Assembly (NCBI RefSeq): GCF_003544835.1
Contig: NZ_CP032099.1
Span: forward strand, 310,001-374,000
Source: Aliarcobacter skirrowii CCUG 10374
GTDB taxonomy: Bacteria > Campylobacterota > Campylobacteria > Campylobacterales > Arcobacteraceae
Direction of reading: 5' to 3'
Length of the DNA stretch: 64,000 nt
The notes beneath the pieces are model-generated. The model saw only the letters and a program-made list of their open reading frames with translations, ran no database searches and had not been told where the DNA came from. Positions 1 to 8,909 of this stretch are shown here, piece after piece; the stretch's first letter is position 1; every line of letters starts with the position of its first letter. Both the position numbers and the translations under genes were made by a program.

Positions 1-938
1 ATTAAATCAAATACCGATACCACTCCTAAGAATATTGACAAAGGTTCTGCAAGTCGTGATACGACAATTACAGCAGCAGCTAGAGTGATAAACGACAAGG
101 TATTATCAAGAACAAAAAATGCTCCGATAAATACGATTGCTAACAAAGTTACTTCTATCAAAACTCCCATAAGTACAAATGGTATTTGTCCTTTATAAAG
201 TCCTTCTTTTTGTACCTCTTTAACATAAGCTATCGAATCTTGTAATTTTTTAGCATTTATTCCTACTTTATTTACAGCTTTTAGTACTGGTAAGCCTTGG
301 ATATACTCTACAAAATCTGATTCTAATATCCCATTAGCTTGGTTATATTCACTTTTTTCTTCGTGCGAACCTTTTCTTTTCCAACTATACAGTGGAAGTG
401 CTAAAGGAAGCATTGCAAGCATAAGAAGTGCAAGTCGCCAATCCACAAAAAAGGTAACTACGATAATAGTAAAAGGTACAACTACAATTTGCAAAAACAT
501 CGAAGCTACCATTCCCATATGGAGTACCGATTCATCTACATTGCTTGAAAAAGTAGAGTTAAGTTCTCCTGTTTTATAAGTAGCAAGTTTTTCTAAGGGC
601 ATCTCTCTTAGAGCCTTTCCAAGTTTTGTTCTAAGTTCATGAGTAACATCTACAATTTTCCCATTATAATCAAAATCATGCCCTTTCCATTTTGCCCAAA
701 AAGAGAAGATGCTAAAAAGCACCATCAAACCAAGATAAAAGAGGATATCAGACATGATAGGAGTATCTGCAAACATTGCTAAGAGTAGTGGATAAAACAT
801 ACCAAAAGCTAGACCTTGAGCGACAAATGCCAAAGTAAAATAAATTAAACTTTTTTTAAAGCCACTGCTGTACTCACCTGCTAATTCAACACTTAATTTG
901 TAGATTGTGTACATAGAGGCAAATTGATTTTTTCTCAT
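1..938 (-). CDS. ABC transporter, membrane domain (C-terminal part outside window)
   Basis: The reading frame opens at ATG 938 and stays open to the window edge, so only the first 312 or so residues are visible. They contain several hydrophobic segments and the layout of a type IV/exporter-fold ABC permease; the ATPase half would lie beyond position 1. The start overlaps the stop of the preceding ABC gene by 4 bases, which implies translational coupling and a heterodimeric pair. Together with the neighbouring TonB receptor and AraC regulator this matches the YbtP/YbtQ-type siderophore importers, which use an exporter fold. That role is inferred from context; a multidrug or peptide exporter remains possible. 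Confidence 0.8.
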   Translation of the reverse strand, partial: MRKNQFASMYTIYKLSVELAGEYSSGFKKSLIYFTLAFVAQGLAFGMFYPLLLAMFADTPIMSDILFYLGLMVLFSIFSFWAKWKGHDFDYNGKIVDVTHELRTKLGKALREMPLEKLATYKTGELNSTFSSNVDESVLHMGMVASMFLQIVVVPFTIIVVTFFVDWRLALLMLAMLPLALPLYSWKRKGSHEEKSEYNQANGILESDFVEYIQGLPVLKAVNKVGINAKKLQDSIAYVKEVQKEGLYKGQIPFVLMGVLIEVTLLAIVFIGAFFVLDNTLSFITLAAAVIVVSRLAEPLSIFLGVVSVFDL

Positions 939-2719
939 TTTACACCTCCTATATGATGAATATCCCAATTTTGTGCTTTTTCATAATTGCTCCAAAGTTT
1001 TGCATAAATACCGTCTTGTATTGCTAAAAGTTCTTCGTGTTTTCCTTTTTCTTTAACTTCTGCATTATCAAATACTAATATTTGATCCACATCTTTAATA
1101 GTTGAAAGTCTGTGTGCTATTACTATAACTGTTTTATTTTTCATCAAATTTGCTAAAGCTTTAATAATCTCTTCTTCATTTTCTGGGTCTGCAAATGCTG
1201 TAGCTTCATCAAGTACTATAATAGGAGTATTTCTTAGAATAGCTCTTGCAATAGTGATTCTTTGTTTTTGTCCACCTGAAAGATTTGCTCCTCTATCTCC
1301 AGCCATTGTTTCATAAGCATCAGGCAAACTTAGAATAAAATCGTGAATTTGAGCTGCTTTACAAGCTTCTATCATATCTTCATCTGTTGCTGTTGAATTT
1401 GCCATTTTTATATTGTTTGATAAAGTATCATTAAACAAAAAAGTATCTTGAAATACAAATGAAACCGTATCCATCAAGCTTTGTGAATCAGCATCTTTGA
1501 TATCTACACCACCTATTTTGATACTTCCATTTGTCACATCCCAAAATCTTGGTATCAGTTTTGCCACTGTACTTTTCCCAGCTCCACTTGGTCCTACAAG
1601 TGCAGTAACAGTATTTGCTTTGACTTCAAAATTGATATTTTTTAGGGCATAGTTGTCTTTTTCGTTATATTTAAAATCAACATTCTCAAACACTATATCA
1701 GTAGCTTCTATCTTTTTATGTGCCTTTGAGATATTAAGAACTGGTATATCCATAATTTCTTGTATTCTTATAGCTGCTGCACTTGACTTTTTAACAAAAT
1801 TACTCATCCACATTAGTGGCATTAGTGCATCAGCCATCCCTGTACTTACAAGTAGTGCTGCAATAAATGGTGAAAATGACAAGCTCCCATCTATTAAAAA
1901 AAAGAGTCCTGTTATAGTAACTGCAAGAAGTGTGGGCATTGGACTAAGAACAGTCATAGCTATTTTTGCAGGGGTACTAGTTGCTTCAAACCAAGCTTTA
2001 AGATTTATTCTATATTTTGCCAAAGCATCATTATATCTTTTAAAAGAAGTTGTTCCATCATCAAAAGTTCGTACCACTGGCATCGCTTGGACAAATTCAA
2101 TAACAGCTTTGTTTATTTCACCTTGACTTTGCTCATAGTTTTCCCTATGCATCACAGAATCTTTCATCACAGAACGCATAAGCACAGCACCCACTAATAA
2201 AATAGCAATAGCAACTAGTCCCAAACGATAATCAATCACAAAAAGTGCAATCATCGAAGCAAGTGGAGCTACAATTGCCTTAGCAAGCATAGGTGTAGTA
2301 TCTGCTACAAAAGCATGAAGATTTTTCACATCATCAAGAAGAACTTTTTTAATAGCACCCGTTCCAAGAGTAATAATATGCCCTAAGGGAATTTGAGCTA
2401 AATGAGTAGTAATCTCTGTTCTTAAAGTTTGTTCCAGCTTAAAAGCACCCAAATGAGAAATCACAAAAGAGTAAAATTTGGTTAAAAACGAAAGAATCGT
2501 GATGGAAGCTAAAAGTATCAATGCTTCTTGAAATCCAAGTTTAAAACCAAATAAATTGATAGTTCCACCCATAATAAGTCCTATAACATAAGCTAAAAAG
2601 ACAAGTCCTATAACTGATAATATCCCACTAAGAGCAGAAATCACCATCGCTAATCTTATATAACTATTAACAGGGGCTATGATAGACCATAAGCTCTTTT
2701 TATTTGTTTGTTTATTCAT
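935..2719 (-). CDS. ABC transporter, fused membrane and ATPase domains (YbtP/YbtQ-like)
   Basis: 594 residues: six-helix exporter-type membrane domain (about 1-310) followed by a complete ATPase. Walker A reads GPSGAGKST, the signature is LSGGQ, Walker B is IIVLDEATA and the H-loop is AHRLSTI. The stretch after Walker B (AFADPENE) is typical of the YbtP/YbtQ/IrtAB group, which import ferric siderophores despite an exporter fold (family knowledge). The start has AGGA a few bases upstream. It is the first gene of the pair and overlaps the next by 4 bases. A strong hairpin separates it from the upstream TonB receptor gene, so it may be expressed separately or by read-through. Substrate is not shown by the sequence. 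Confidence 0.85.
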   Translation of the reverse strand: MNKQTNKKSLWSIIAPVNSYIRLAMVISALSGILSVIGLVFLAYVIGLIMGGTINLFGFKLGFQEALILLASITILSFLTKFYSFVISHLGAFKLEQTLRTEITTHLAQIPLGHIITLGTGAIKKVLLDDVKNLHAFVADTTPMLAKAIVAPLASMIALFVIDYRLGLVAIAILLVGAVLMRSVMKDSVMHRENYEQSQGEINKAVIEFVQAMPVVRTFDDGTTSFKRYNDALAKYRINLKAWFEATSTPAKIAMTVLSPMPTLLAVTITGLFFLIDGSLSFSPFIAALLVSTGMADALMPLMWMSNFVKKSSAAAIRIQEIMDIPVLNISKAHKKIEATDIVFENVDFKYNEKDNYALKNINFEVKANTVTALVGPSGAGKSTVAKLIPRFWDVTNGSIKIGGVDIKDADSQSLMDTVSFVFQDTFLFNDTLSNNIKMANSTATDEDMIEACKAAQIHDFILSLPDAYETMAGDRGANLSGGQKQRITIARAILRNTPIIVLDEATAFADPENEEEIIKALANLMKNKTVIVIAHRLSTIKDVDQILVFDNAEVKEKGKHEELLAIQDGIYAKLWSNYEKAQNWDIHHIGGVK

Positions 2720-2742
2720 ATATTTTCCTAATAATTTTAAAT

Positions 2743-2783
2743 AAAAAAATAGATACTAATTGTTTATATTAATATCTATTTTT
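2743..2783 (-). terminator. Intrinsic terminator after the TonB receptor gene
   Basis: Arms 2745-2760 and 2768-2783 form a 16-bp stem with a 7-base loop. Read on the minus strand the only imperfect position is a G-U pair, and the stem runs into seven T. On the plus strand the same position is an A-C mismatch, so the fold favours the minus-strand transcript. It sits between the receptor stop (2811) and the ABC gene start (2719). The stem is AU-rich, so efficiency is uncertain. Confidence 0.6.
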
Positions 2784-2810
2784 ATGTTAAAGTTTTTTAT
2801 TGAGTCAATT

Positions 2811-4892
2811 TTAGAATTTATAAATGGCACCTACACCAAATCTTCTTGGTTCATTAAAGCCAGCCATAGCTAAACCTTGCTTTGATTGGTAAAATGTCAC
2901 ATACTCTTCATCTGTAATATTCGTTATATAACTATAAATATCCAAATTTTTTAGTTTATATCCAATTTTGGCATTTGAAATTATTGCTCCATCAGCTTCA
3001 ACCATTTTTTCATTTGCTCCATCGAAATAATTAGTTTTTCCTCTAGCATTAAAATCTACTCTTCCATAAAGTCCACTATCAGCTAAATATGAAACTCCTA
3101 AACTTGCTGTATAAGAAGGAGTATTTTCTATCTTTTCTCCATTATATTTTCTATTTCCATTATCATAATCATCATATTTGGCTTGAATTAATCCTAAGCT
3201 TCCTGAAATACTCAAATTCTCAGTTAAAAAGTATGTTCCATCAAACTCTACTCCTTGTGTATGAGCTTTTTTTGCATTATCTGTTATAAAATTTACACCT
3301 ACAGTTTTATAAATATGAATATCTTCTATGTCCATTCGAAAAATAGCTGTGTTTAAAGCAAAACTATCTCCTATATATTTCGTTCCAATTTCATAATTTA
3401 TTGAAGTTTGAGGATCAAACATATTAGCTTCTTTATTATTTAAATCATTTACAAAATAGTTAAATCCACCTGGCATATACCCTTTTGATATTGAGGCATA
3501 AGTTGTTAAATTATCATTTATTTTATATGAAAGAGCAGCTTTTGGTAAAAAAGTATTCCAAGTTTTTTCCCATTTTCCAAATGAACCATTTGTTCCCATT
3601 GGAGAACCATTCCAAGTAGTAGTTGCAATTCCATTTATATCTTTTTTAATTTTTTGGTATCTTCCTCCTAAAGTTAATTCAAAATCTTCTAAAAAAGGAA
3701 TCATAACTTGTCCAAAAACAGCATGTGTTTTATTATTTGCATCAGAATTTACATTTGCACTATAAACTCCACCCATATAACTCATATCTTGACCATAAGG
3801 ACCTTGTTGTCTATCTTCTTTATCAAAATATAGTCCAGTTACCCATTTTATATCTTGATTTTTACTAGATAATTTAAACTCTTGCGTATAAGTTTCTAAA
3901 TCTGTATAGTTATATTGATTTAAACCATCAGAAGCAGTTTGAGAAATATAATCTGAATCATAATCTCCATCAATATCAGCTTTTTTATGAGTTGTTGTTG
4001 AATCAAATTTAACTTTTTCAAGTTCATAAGTTAAATTTAAAACTTGAGAATTTACCTTTGATTTTTCTATTGTTGGTACATCAAAATTTGCATTTTTTGC
4101 ATTATCTCTTGATAAATTATTAATTGCTATTGTACCATCAGTAGTCATCCCATCAAAAAAGTTTTTTTGACTATAATTGTTTGCAATAGTTAATTTTGCA
4201 GATAAATTATCTGTTGGTTTATAAAGTAAAAAACCACTTGTTTTTCTATTATTTTTTTTATTTGCATCTTTATCTATACCAGCATAGTGGTTTTCTATCC
4301 AGCCATCTGTATGATAAAAAGAACCATTTATTCCAGCAAATAATTTATTATTTATTATGGCTCCACTTGTATTTAGTTTTGTATTAAAAGTATTATCATT
4401 TCCATACTCTGCCCCTATGCTTCCATGCCACTCATTTGTAGGTGATTTTGTAGTTATATTTATAACCGCACCAATTGCGTCTTTTCCATAAAGTGTTCCT
4501 TGAGGTCCTCTTAAAACTTCTATTTGTTCAGCATCTACTAAACTTGGGTCATAGTCAAATCTATCATAATATGGAATTCCATCTACATAAATAACAACAG
4601 GATTATTATTTGTAAACATAGAAGCATTTAAACCTCTAAATGAACTCGTGCCTCCACTAAGTCCATTTTGTCCATTCATATTTGGAACCTCTTTTATTAC
4701 ATCCTGAATAGTTTTAATTCCTTTTTGTTTTATTGTCTCTTCATCAATCACAGTTATACTTTGTGGAACATCTTGTATATTTTCTTCCATTTTATTTGCA
4801 CTAACTGTTATTTTTTCAATTTTAGTTGTTTCTTCTGCAAATAATAGAGAACTTGCAATTAAAGATAAAAACAACATTTTCTTGCTTAGCAT
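2811..4892 (-). CDS. TonB-dependent outer membrane receptor, FyuA-like
   Basis: 693 residues with a signal peptide (about 1-19, cleaved before EETTK), a TonB box near KITVSA, a plug domain to about residue 150 and a 22-strand-type barrel ending in a C-terminal Phe, the BAM recognition end. The plug carries NNPVVIYVDGIPYYD and EVLRGPQGTLYGKDAIGAVI, which resemble the FyuA/pesticin receptor subfamily. It would bind an iron chelate at the cell surface and import it with TonB-ExbBD energy. GGA lies 8 bases before the ATG. It is divergent from an AraC regulator, with a Fur-like palindrome between them, and upstream of YbtPQ-like transporter genes. The exact siderophore cannot be read from sequence. 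Confidence 0.88.
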   Translation of the reverse strand: MLSKKMLFLSLIASSLLFAEETTKIEKITVSANKMEENIQDVPQSITVIDEETIKQKGIKTIQDVIKEVPNMNGQNGLSGGTSSFRGLNASMFTNNNPVVIYVDGIPYYDRFDYDPSLVDAEQIEVLRGPQGTLYGKDAIGAVINITTKSPTNEWHGSIGAEYGNDNTFNTKLNTSGAIINNKLFAGINGSFYHTDGWIENHYAGIDKDANKKNNRKTSGFLLYKPTDNLSAKLTIANNYSQKNFFDGMTTDGTIAINNLSRDNAKNANFDVPTIEKSKVNSQVLNLTYELEKVKFDSTTTHKKADIDGDYDSDYISQTASDGLNQYNYTDLETYTQEFKLSSKNQDIKWVTGLYFDKEDRQQGPYGQDMSYMGGVYSANVNSDANNKTHAVFGQVMIPFLEDFELTLGGRYQKIKKDINGIATTTWNGSPMGTNGSFGKWEKTWNTFLPKAALSYKINDNLTTYASISKGYMPGGFNYFVNDLNNKEANMFDPQTSINYEIGTKYIGDSFALNTAIFRMDIEDIHIYKTVGVNFITDNAKKAHTQGVEFDGTYFLTENLSISGSLGLIQAKYDDYDNGNRKYNGEKIENTPSYTASLGVSYLADSGLYGRVDFNARGKTNYFDGANEKMVEADGAIISNAKIGYKLKNLDIYSYITNITDEEYVTFYQSKQGLAMAGFNEPRRFGVGAIYKF

Positions 4893-4930
4893 TTTATTTC
4901 CTTTTCATCAAAGTTTAAATAAGTCTGAAT

Positions 4931-4949
4931 TATAATGATAGCTATTATT
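4931..4949. promoter_or_regulatory. Fur-box-like palindrome in the divergent promoter
   Basis: The 19 bases match the classical Fur consensus GATAATGATAATCATTATC at 14 of 19 positions and form an imperfect palindrome around GC. It lies 39 bases above the receptor start and 57 bases before the AraC start, where it could repress both. No promoter boxes were fixed with confidence. Confidence 0.5.
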
Positions 4950-5005
4950 GACTTCAATAGTAAATTTAATATATATGGATTTTTTTTTAATATAAAAGGA
5001 TAAAA

Positions 5006-5980
5006 ATGTCTCATAATTTTATAATAGGAGATGTGAGTGAATTTATTACTTCTTTCTCAAATAAAAAGCTTAGTTTAACTTTTCCAGATAATTTTGGTTA
5101 TATGAATTGTAAAAAAGAGATAGTAAGTGATGATATATATTTATTTAAAACTCATGCTCAAGCAAATAAAGATTTTTCGATACAAACAAATTTGAAAGTT
5201 GACAGTTTATTTATAAATATAATACTTGATGGAAAAGTTCAATATCAGTCAAATACTGATGATAAAATAGAAATTTTTAAAAAAAATGATACTTATATAA
5301 AATATATAGATGAAGCTGATTCTATAACAGCATTAGATAAAAACTCTTTTTCTAAAGGGCTTGCAATATCTATAAAGAATGACTTTTTAGAAAAGCAATT
5401 ATCAACTTATTCGTATTTACTTGATAGGATAAAAACTTCTTCCTCTTTTATACATAGAGTAGATAACTCTCTTAATATAAAATTAGCAAATGAACTTTTT
5501 AATTCACCTTTTACAAATGAATTACATAATATCTATCTACAAAGTAAAGTATTAGAAATAATTTATAATCAATTTAAAGAGTTTGAGAAATGTTTTTGTA
5601 AAAAAGAGTTTAATTGCGAAAAAATAAAACTTTCAAATGAAGATATACAAGCTTTATATAAAGCAAGAGATATTATTCTTTTAACACATGATTTTCCTGA
5701 CTTATCAACACTTGCTAGGAAAGTAGCAATAAATGAATTTAAACTAAAATTTGGATTTAAAAAACTTTTTAATACTACTGTTGGAAAAATGATTCTTGAG
5801 CATAAGATGATTTATGCAAAAGCTTTACTTGAAAGTAGTGAATTTTCTATTTTGGAAATTGCAAACTTTGTTGGATATAAATATCAACAAAGTTTTACTA
5901 ATGCTTTTATCCACTTTTTTGGTGTTCGTCCAAAAGATGTTATGAAAAGTAGAAGTTACTACTACTCTTTGACTAAGTAA
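5006..5980 (+). CDS. AraC-family regulator (YbtA/PchR-like)
   Basis: 324 residues. The last 100 form an AraC double helix-turn-helix: the first HTH spans DLSTLARKVAINEFKLKFGF and the second ILEIANFVGYKYQQSFTNAF, ending with the family signature around GVRPKDVMK. The N-terminal 200 residues are the expected ligand-sensing region and resemble PchR/YbtA-type regulators, which sense an iron-siderophore complex and activate receptor genes (family knowledge). AGGA precedes the ATG. It is divergent from the TonB receptor, which is its likely target. Ligand is inferred from context only. Confidence 0.85.
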   Translation: MSHNFIIGDVSEFITSFSNKKLSLTFPDNFGYMNCKKEIVSDDIYLFKTHAQANKDFSIQTNLKVDSLFINIILDGKVQYQSNTDDKIEIFKKNDTYIKYIDEADSITALDKNSFSKGLAISIKNDFLEKQLSTYSYLLDRIKTSSSFIHRVDNSLNIKLANELFNSPFTNELHNIYLQSKVLEIIYNQFKEFEKCFCKKEFNCEKIKLSNEDIQALYKARDIILLTHDFPDLSTLARKVAINEFKLKFGFKKLFNTTVGKMILEHKMIYAKALLESSEFSILEIANFVGYKYQQSFTNAFIHFFGVRPKDVMKSRSYYYSLTK

Positions 5981-6050
5981 CTTACTTTATAGTTTGTTAG
6001 TCAAAAGTAAATAAATATTTATCATATAAAATTCTTTTAAGTTTAAATAA

Positions 6051-6074
6051 TATACTATACCCCCCTATAGTATA
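6051..6074 (+). promoter_or_regulatory. CsoR/RcnR-type operator with a C6 tract
   Basis: Perfect inverted repeat: TATACTATA (6051-6059), six C (6060-6065), TATAGTATA (6066-6074). An AT-rich palindrome around a G/C tract is the operator style of the CsoR/RcnR/FrmR family. It lies 20 bases before the repressor start and covers a TATAAA-like -10, consistent with autorepression of the repressor-pump operon. Confidence 0.7.
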
Positions 6075-6093
6075 AATATTAAAAAGGATTAAA

Positions 6094-6393
6094 ATGGCAT
6101 ATTGTTGCGATGTAGAAAGAAAAAAGTTACAAAATAGAATAAGTCGAATATATGGACAAATACACTCTTTAAAAAACAAATTTAATGATGAAAATTTTAA
6201 ATTAGAAGAGGATCCATATGAGATTATAAGACAATTAACAGCTATAAAAGGTGCAGTAAGTGGTATGACAAACTCATATATTGAACACTTTGCAAAAGGA
6301 CATATGATAGAAAATATCAAAAACGGAAGCAATGCAGAAGCGGTTGCACAAATTGATAATTTACTAGAGATTATTAAAGTATATGGAAAATAG
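6094..6393 (+). CDS. CsoR/RcnR/FrmR-family metal-responsive repressor
   Basis: 99 residues, an all-helical DUF156 protein with the family core RLxRIxGQI (here NRISRIYGQIHSL) and IIRQLTAIKGAVSGM. It should bind the C6 palindrome just upstream and release it on metal binding, controlling itself and the following efflux pump. Odd point: the near-invariant helix-2 Cys ligand (Cys35 in RcnR/FrmR) aligns with Pro41, and a 5-residue insertion precedes it. The only Cys are residues 4 and 5; His are 24, 65 and 70. The ligand set therefore differs from the classic one. Start has GGA 9 bases upstream. The partner gene suggests a DmeR-like Co/Ni or Zn sensor, which is inference. Confidence 0.85.
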   Translation: MAYCCDVERKKLQNRISRIYGQIHSLKNKFNDENFKLEEDPYEIIRQLTAIKGAVSGMTNSYIEHFAKGHMIENIKNGSNAEAVAQIDNLLEIIKVYGK

Positions 6394-6403
6394 GAGAAAT
6401 AAA

Positions 6404-7375
6404 ATGGAAAATTGTAAATTTGGTTTAAGCGAACATAAGCCTTTTTTAAATAAAGAGGATAATCATCATCATAAACACACATCTGAAAATCATGGTAGTT
6501 GTAGTGGACATCATCACGAACACTCGCACTCTCATAATCATAGAACAGCAGATAAAAAAGTGCTAAAAATTGCTTTATTGATTACTATTGTAACAATGTT
6601 TGCAGAGTTTTTTTATGGAGTTTTATCAAACTCTTTAGCACTAATTTCAGATGCAATTCATATGTTTACACACTCTTTTGCTTTGATTATATCACTTGTA
6701 GCAATAATTATTGCTAGTAAAATTGCACCTATATCTAAAACATTTGGATACTATAGAATAGAGGTACTAGCGGCTTTTGTAAATGGTATAACAATAGTTT
6801 TATCAATAGTTTGGATAGTTTATGAAGCTTATGAAAGATTTATTAATCCTCAGATTATTGATATTAAAATGGCTATGATAGTTGCAGTTATCGGACTTGT
6901 TGTAAATATTATTACTGGTGTTATTTTAATGCAAGGTGATAGAGATAATATAAATTTAAAATCTGCATTTATTCATATGTTAAGCGATGCTTTATCTTCT
7001 GTTGCAATAATTATTGGATATATAGTTATTTATTATACATCTTGGTATTTTGTAGATATTATTTTAGCAATTTTAGTTGCATTTGTGATTTTAAAGTGGG
7101 CTATTGATATTCTTAAAAGTTCTATAAATACACTACTTGAAGCATCACCTGTTGATATAAATAGAGTTAAAAATTTTATTGAAAAAAATGATAAAGTAGT
7201 AGAACTACACGATATTCATATCTGGGAGATAACTCAAGATATGTATAATATGACCGCACATGTTAAAATTGATAAAAAAGATTTAGAAAATTATGAAGAA
7301 ATTTTGAAAAATATAAATCATAATTTAAAAGAGAAATTTAAAATAGTTCACACAACTTTTCAGTTTGAGTGGTAG
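6404..7375 (+). CDS. Cation diffusion facilitator, DmeF-like efflux pump
   Basis: 323 residues from ATG 6404, chosen over an in-frame ATG at 6383 because AGGAGA at 6392-6397 serves the later one. A His-rich N-terminus (about 20-45, HHHKH and HEHSHSHNH) precedes six transmembrane segments and a cytosolic ferredoxin-like domain. The helix-2 metal site reads DAIHMFTH, with His where most CDF zinc pumps have Asp, as I recall for the DmeF Co/Ni group; helix 5 has HMLSDALSS. It exports divalent metal from the cytoplasm in exchange for protons. It lies 10 bases after the CsoR-family gene, giving a dmeRF-like operon. Substrate assignment is by family and context. Confidence 0.85.
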   Translation: MENCKFGLSEHKPFLNKEDNHHHKHTSENHGSCSGHHHEHSHSHNHRTADKKVLKIALLITIVTMFAEFFYGVLSNSLALISDAIHMFTHSFALIISLVAIIIASKIAPISKTFGYYRIEVLAAFVNGITIVLSIVWIVYEAYERFINPQIIDIKMAMIVAVIGLVVNIITGVILMQGDRDNINLKSAFIHMLSDALSSVAIIIGYIVIYYTSWYFVDIILAILVAFVILKWAIDILKSSINTLLEASPVDINRVKNFIEKNDKVVELHDIHIWEITQDMYNMTAHVKIDKKDLENYEEILKNINHNLKEKFKIVHTTFQFEW

Positions 7376-7396
7376 CTTTTTTTTATTAAACTTGGA

Positions 7397-7402
7397 TATA
7401 AT
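7397..7402 (+). promoter_or_regulatory. -10 box (TATAAT) for serS
   Basis: A perfect TATAAT preceded by TTGGA, 27 bases before the serS ATG, in the short gap after the efflux gene. No recognisable -35 is seen, as is usual in Campylobacterota. Confidence 0.5.
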
Positions 7403-7429
7403 TGCCCAAAAATTAAAAAAAGAGCCTAT

Positions 7430-8671
7430 ATGATTGATATAAAACTATTACAAAATGATTTTGAAAAAAGTAGCCAACTTTTAGAGAAAAAAGGAGTTTC
7501 TAAAGATATTTTAGAATCTCTTAAAGTTTTAGCACAAAAAACAAAGATAAAAAGACAAGAGCAAGAAGAGACAACAGCAAAACAAAATGTTTTGTCAAAA
7601 GAGTTTCCAAGATATAAAAAAGAGAATCTTGATACTACAAAACTTCAAGAAGAGATAAATAGTTTAAAGTTAAAAAAACAAGAGCTTGAAGATGAAGTTA
7701 GAGTTTTAGAGGATGAGTTATCTGCACTTGCTTTAACAGTTCCAAATTTTCCTGATGAGGATGTTCCTTTTGGAGTTGATGAGAATGAAAATGTTATTTT
7801 AGAAGTAGTTGGAGAGAGACCAAGCTTCTGTTTTGAGCCAAAAGAGCATTGGGATTTATCATGTGATTGGTTGGATTTTCAAAGAGGTGTAAAACTAGCA
7901 AAATCAAGATTTACAGCCTTAAAAGGTGATGGTGCTAGACTTGAGCGAGCTTTAATAAACTATATGCTTGATTTTAATAGAGCAAGAGGATTTAATGAGT
8001 GGTATGTTCCATTTATGGTAAATTCAAATATGCTTATAGGAACTGGACAGCTTCCAAAATTTGAAGAAGATCTATTCAAAATAGAGGGTGAAGATCTATA
8101 TTTAATTCCAACTGCTGAGGTTAGTCTTACAAATTTATATAATGATGAAATTATTGATAAAAGTGAACTACCACTTTTACTTACTTCTTACACTCCTTGT
8201 TTTAGAAAAGAGGCAGGAAGTGCAGGGCGAGATACAAGAGGATTGATTAGACAACATCAATTTGATAAGGTTGAGATGGTTGCTATTACATCACAAGAGC
8301 AATCAGATGAAGTTTTTCAAGAGATGGTTCAGTGTGCTAGTGATTTATTAAGCTCTTTAGGTTTAGCTCACCAAAAAGTTAAACTTTGTAGTGGAGATTT
8401 AGGTTTTGGAGCAGCTGTTACTATAGATTTGGAAGTTTGGCTTCCAGGACAAAATAGATATAGAGAGATCTCATCAATCTCAAATACAAGAGATTTTCAA
8501 GCTAGAAGGGCAAAAATTAGATACAAAGATGATAAAAAAAATATATTAGCACACACTTTAAATGGTTCAAGTTTAGCAGTTGGAAGAACTTTGGTTGCTA
8601 TTATGGAAAATTATCAACAAGCTGATGGAAGTGTGAAAATTCCTGAGGTATTAAAACCATATTTAAAATAA
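7430..8671 (+). CDS. serS: Serine-tRNA ligase
   Basis: 413 residues, typical length. The N-terminal 110 residues are the long tRNA-binding coiled-coil arm; the rest is a class II synthetase core with motif 2 around [20 protein letters not shown] and motif 3 [18 protein letters not shown]. The segment [10 protein letters not shown] is the serine/ATP site. It charges tRNA-Ser (and initiates selenocysteine loading where present). AGAG lies just upstream of the ATG and a TATAAT box at 7397. It stands alone between the metal efflux operon and the convergent nap operon. Confidence 0.97.
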   Translation: MIDIKLLQNDFEKSSQLLEKKGVSKDILESLKVLAQKTKIKRQEQEETTAKQNVLSKEFPRYKKENLDTTKLQEEINSLKLKKQELEDEVRVLEDELSALALTVPNFPDEDVPFGVDENENVILEVVGERPSFCFEPKEHWDLSCDWLDFQRGVKLAKSRFTALKGDGARLERALINYMLDFNRARGFNEWYVPFMVNSNMLIGTGQLPKFEEDLFKIEGEDLYLIPTAEVSLTNLYNDEIIDKSELPLLLTSYTPCFRKEAGSAGRDTRGLIRQHQFDKVEMVAITSQEQSDEVFQEMVQCASDLLSSLGLAHQKVKLCSGDLGFGAAVTIDLEVWLPGQNRYREISSISNTRDFQARRAKIRYKDDKKNILAHTLNGSSLAVGRTLVAIMENYQQADGSVKIPEVLKPYLK

Positions 8672-8688
8672 GATAAAAAATGTACAGT

Positions 8689-8719
8689 TTTTTAAGAGCT
8701 TAGGAGTTGCTCTTAAAAA
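8689..8719. repeat. Perfect 11-bp hairpin after serS
   Basis: TTTTTAAGAGC (8689-8699) pairs with GCTCTTAAAAA (8709-8719) around a 9-base loop. The T-rich arm leads and the A-rich arm trails on both strands, so there is no T-run after the stem and it is not a standard intrinsic terminator. It may protect or process the serS 3' end. The yajC-secD hairpin at 42391 has the same TTTTAAGA/TCTTAAAA ends. Confidence 0.5.
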
Positions 8720-8742
8720 TAAAATCTTCTTTAATTTCTTTG

Positions 8743-8909
8743 GAGAAAAAAGGGGCTTGAGAGAGACCCCTTTTGGATACTTAGGTTTTAAATTCTATAA
8801 TACTTTTTCATAACCTAAGATTTTAATAGAACGACCTTTTTAAGAGACCTTACCTTAAAATTGCTACATTTTAACTAAGGAGAGATAAGTTTGGTAAAAT
8901 CTCTTGATC
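8743..8909 (-). ncRNA. Candidate small RNA (about 165 nt) downstream of nap
   Basis: On the minus strand a TATTAT box (8921-8916) is followed by four local hairpins (arms 8899-8904/8881-8886; 8868-8880/8848-8861; 8812-8819/8780-8787; terminator 8774-8746) and a T6 tail. This is promoter, structured body and terminator in order. No sequence motif of tmRNA, RNase P or SRP RNA is seen; the size would suit 6S RNA, but the 5' and 3' ends do not pair as expected. It could instead be the 3' UTR of the nap operon. Confidence 0.3.
8746..8774 (-). terminator. Intrinsic terminator, minus strand
   Basis: On the minus strand AAAAGGGG pairs with CCCCTTTT around an 11-base loop and continues to six T. It is the only GC-rich stem in the gap and is directed against transcription from the nap side. 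On the plus strand the stem is followed by GGATAC, so it would not stop serS. Confidence 0.6.

Noticed and set aside
1653-2126. 157-codon plus-strand frame inside the ABC gene
   Set aside because: Opposes conserved ATPase/membrane codons; composition is that of a shadow frame.
3089-3289. Small plus-strand frames inside the TonB receptor gene
   Set aside because: They are antisense shadows of a clear receptor gene, with no ribosome site or family features.
5968-6005. Terminator after the AraC gene (TTTGACTAA/TTAGTCAAA)
   Set aside because: 9-bp stem with a 20-base loop and no T-run; too weak to call.
5997-6482. 161-codon minus-strand frame across the CsoR-family gene
   Set aside because: It covers the operator and the well-supported repressor on the other strand; no ribosome site or recognisable domain.
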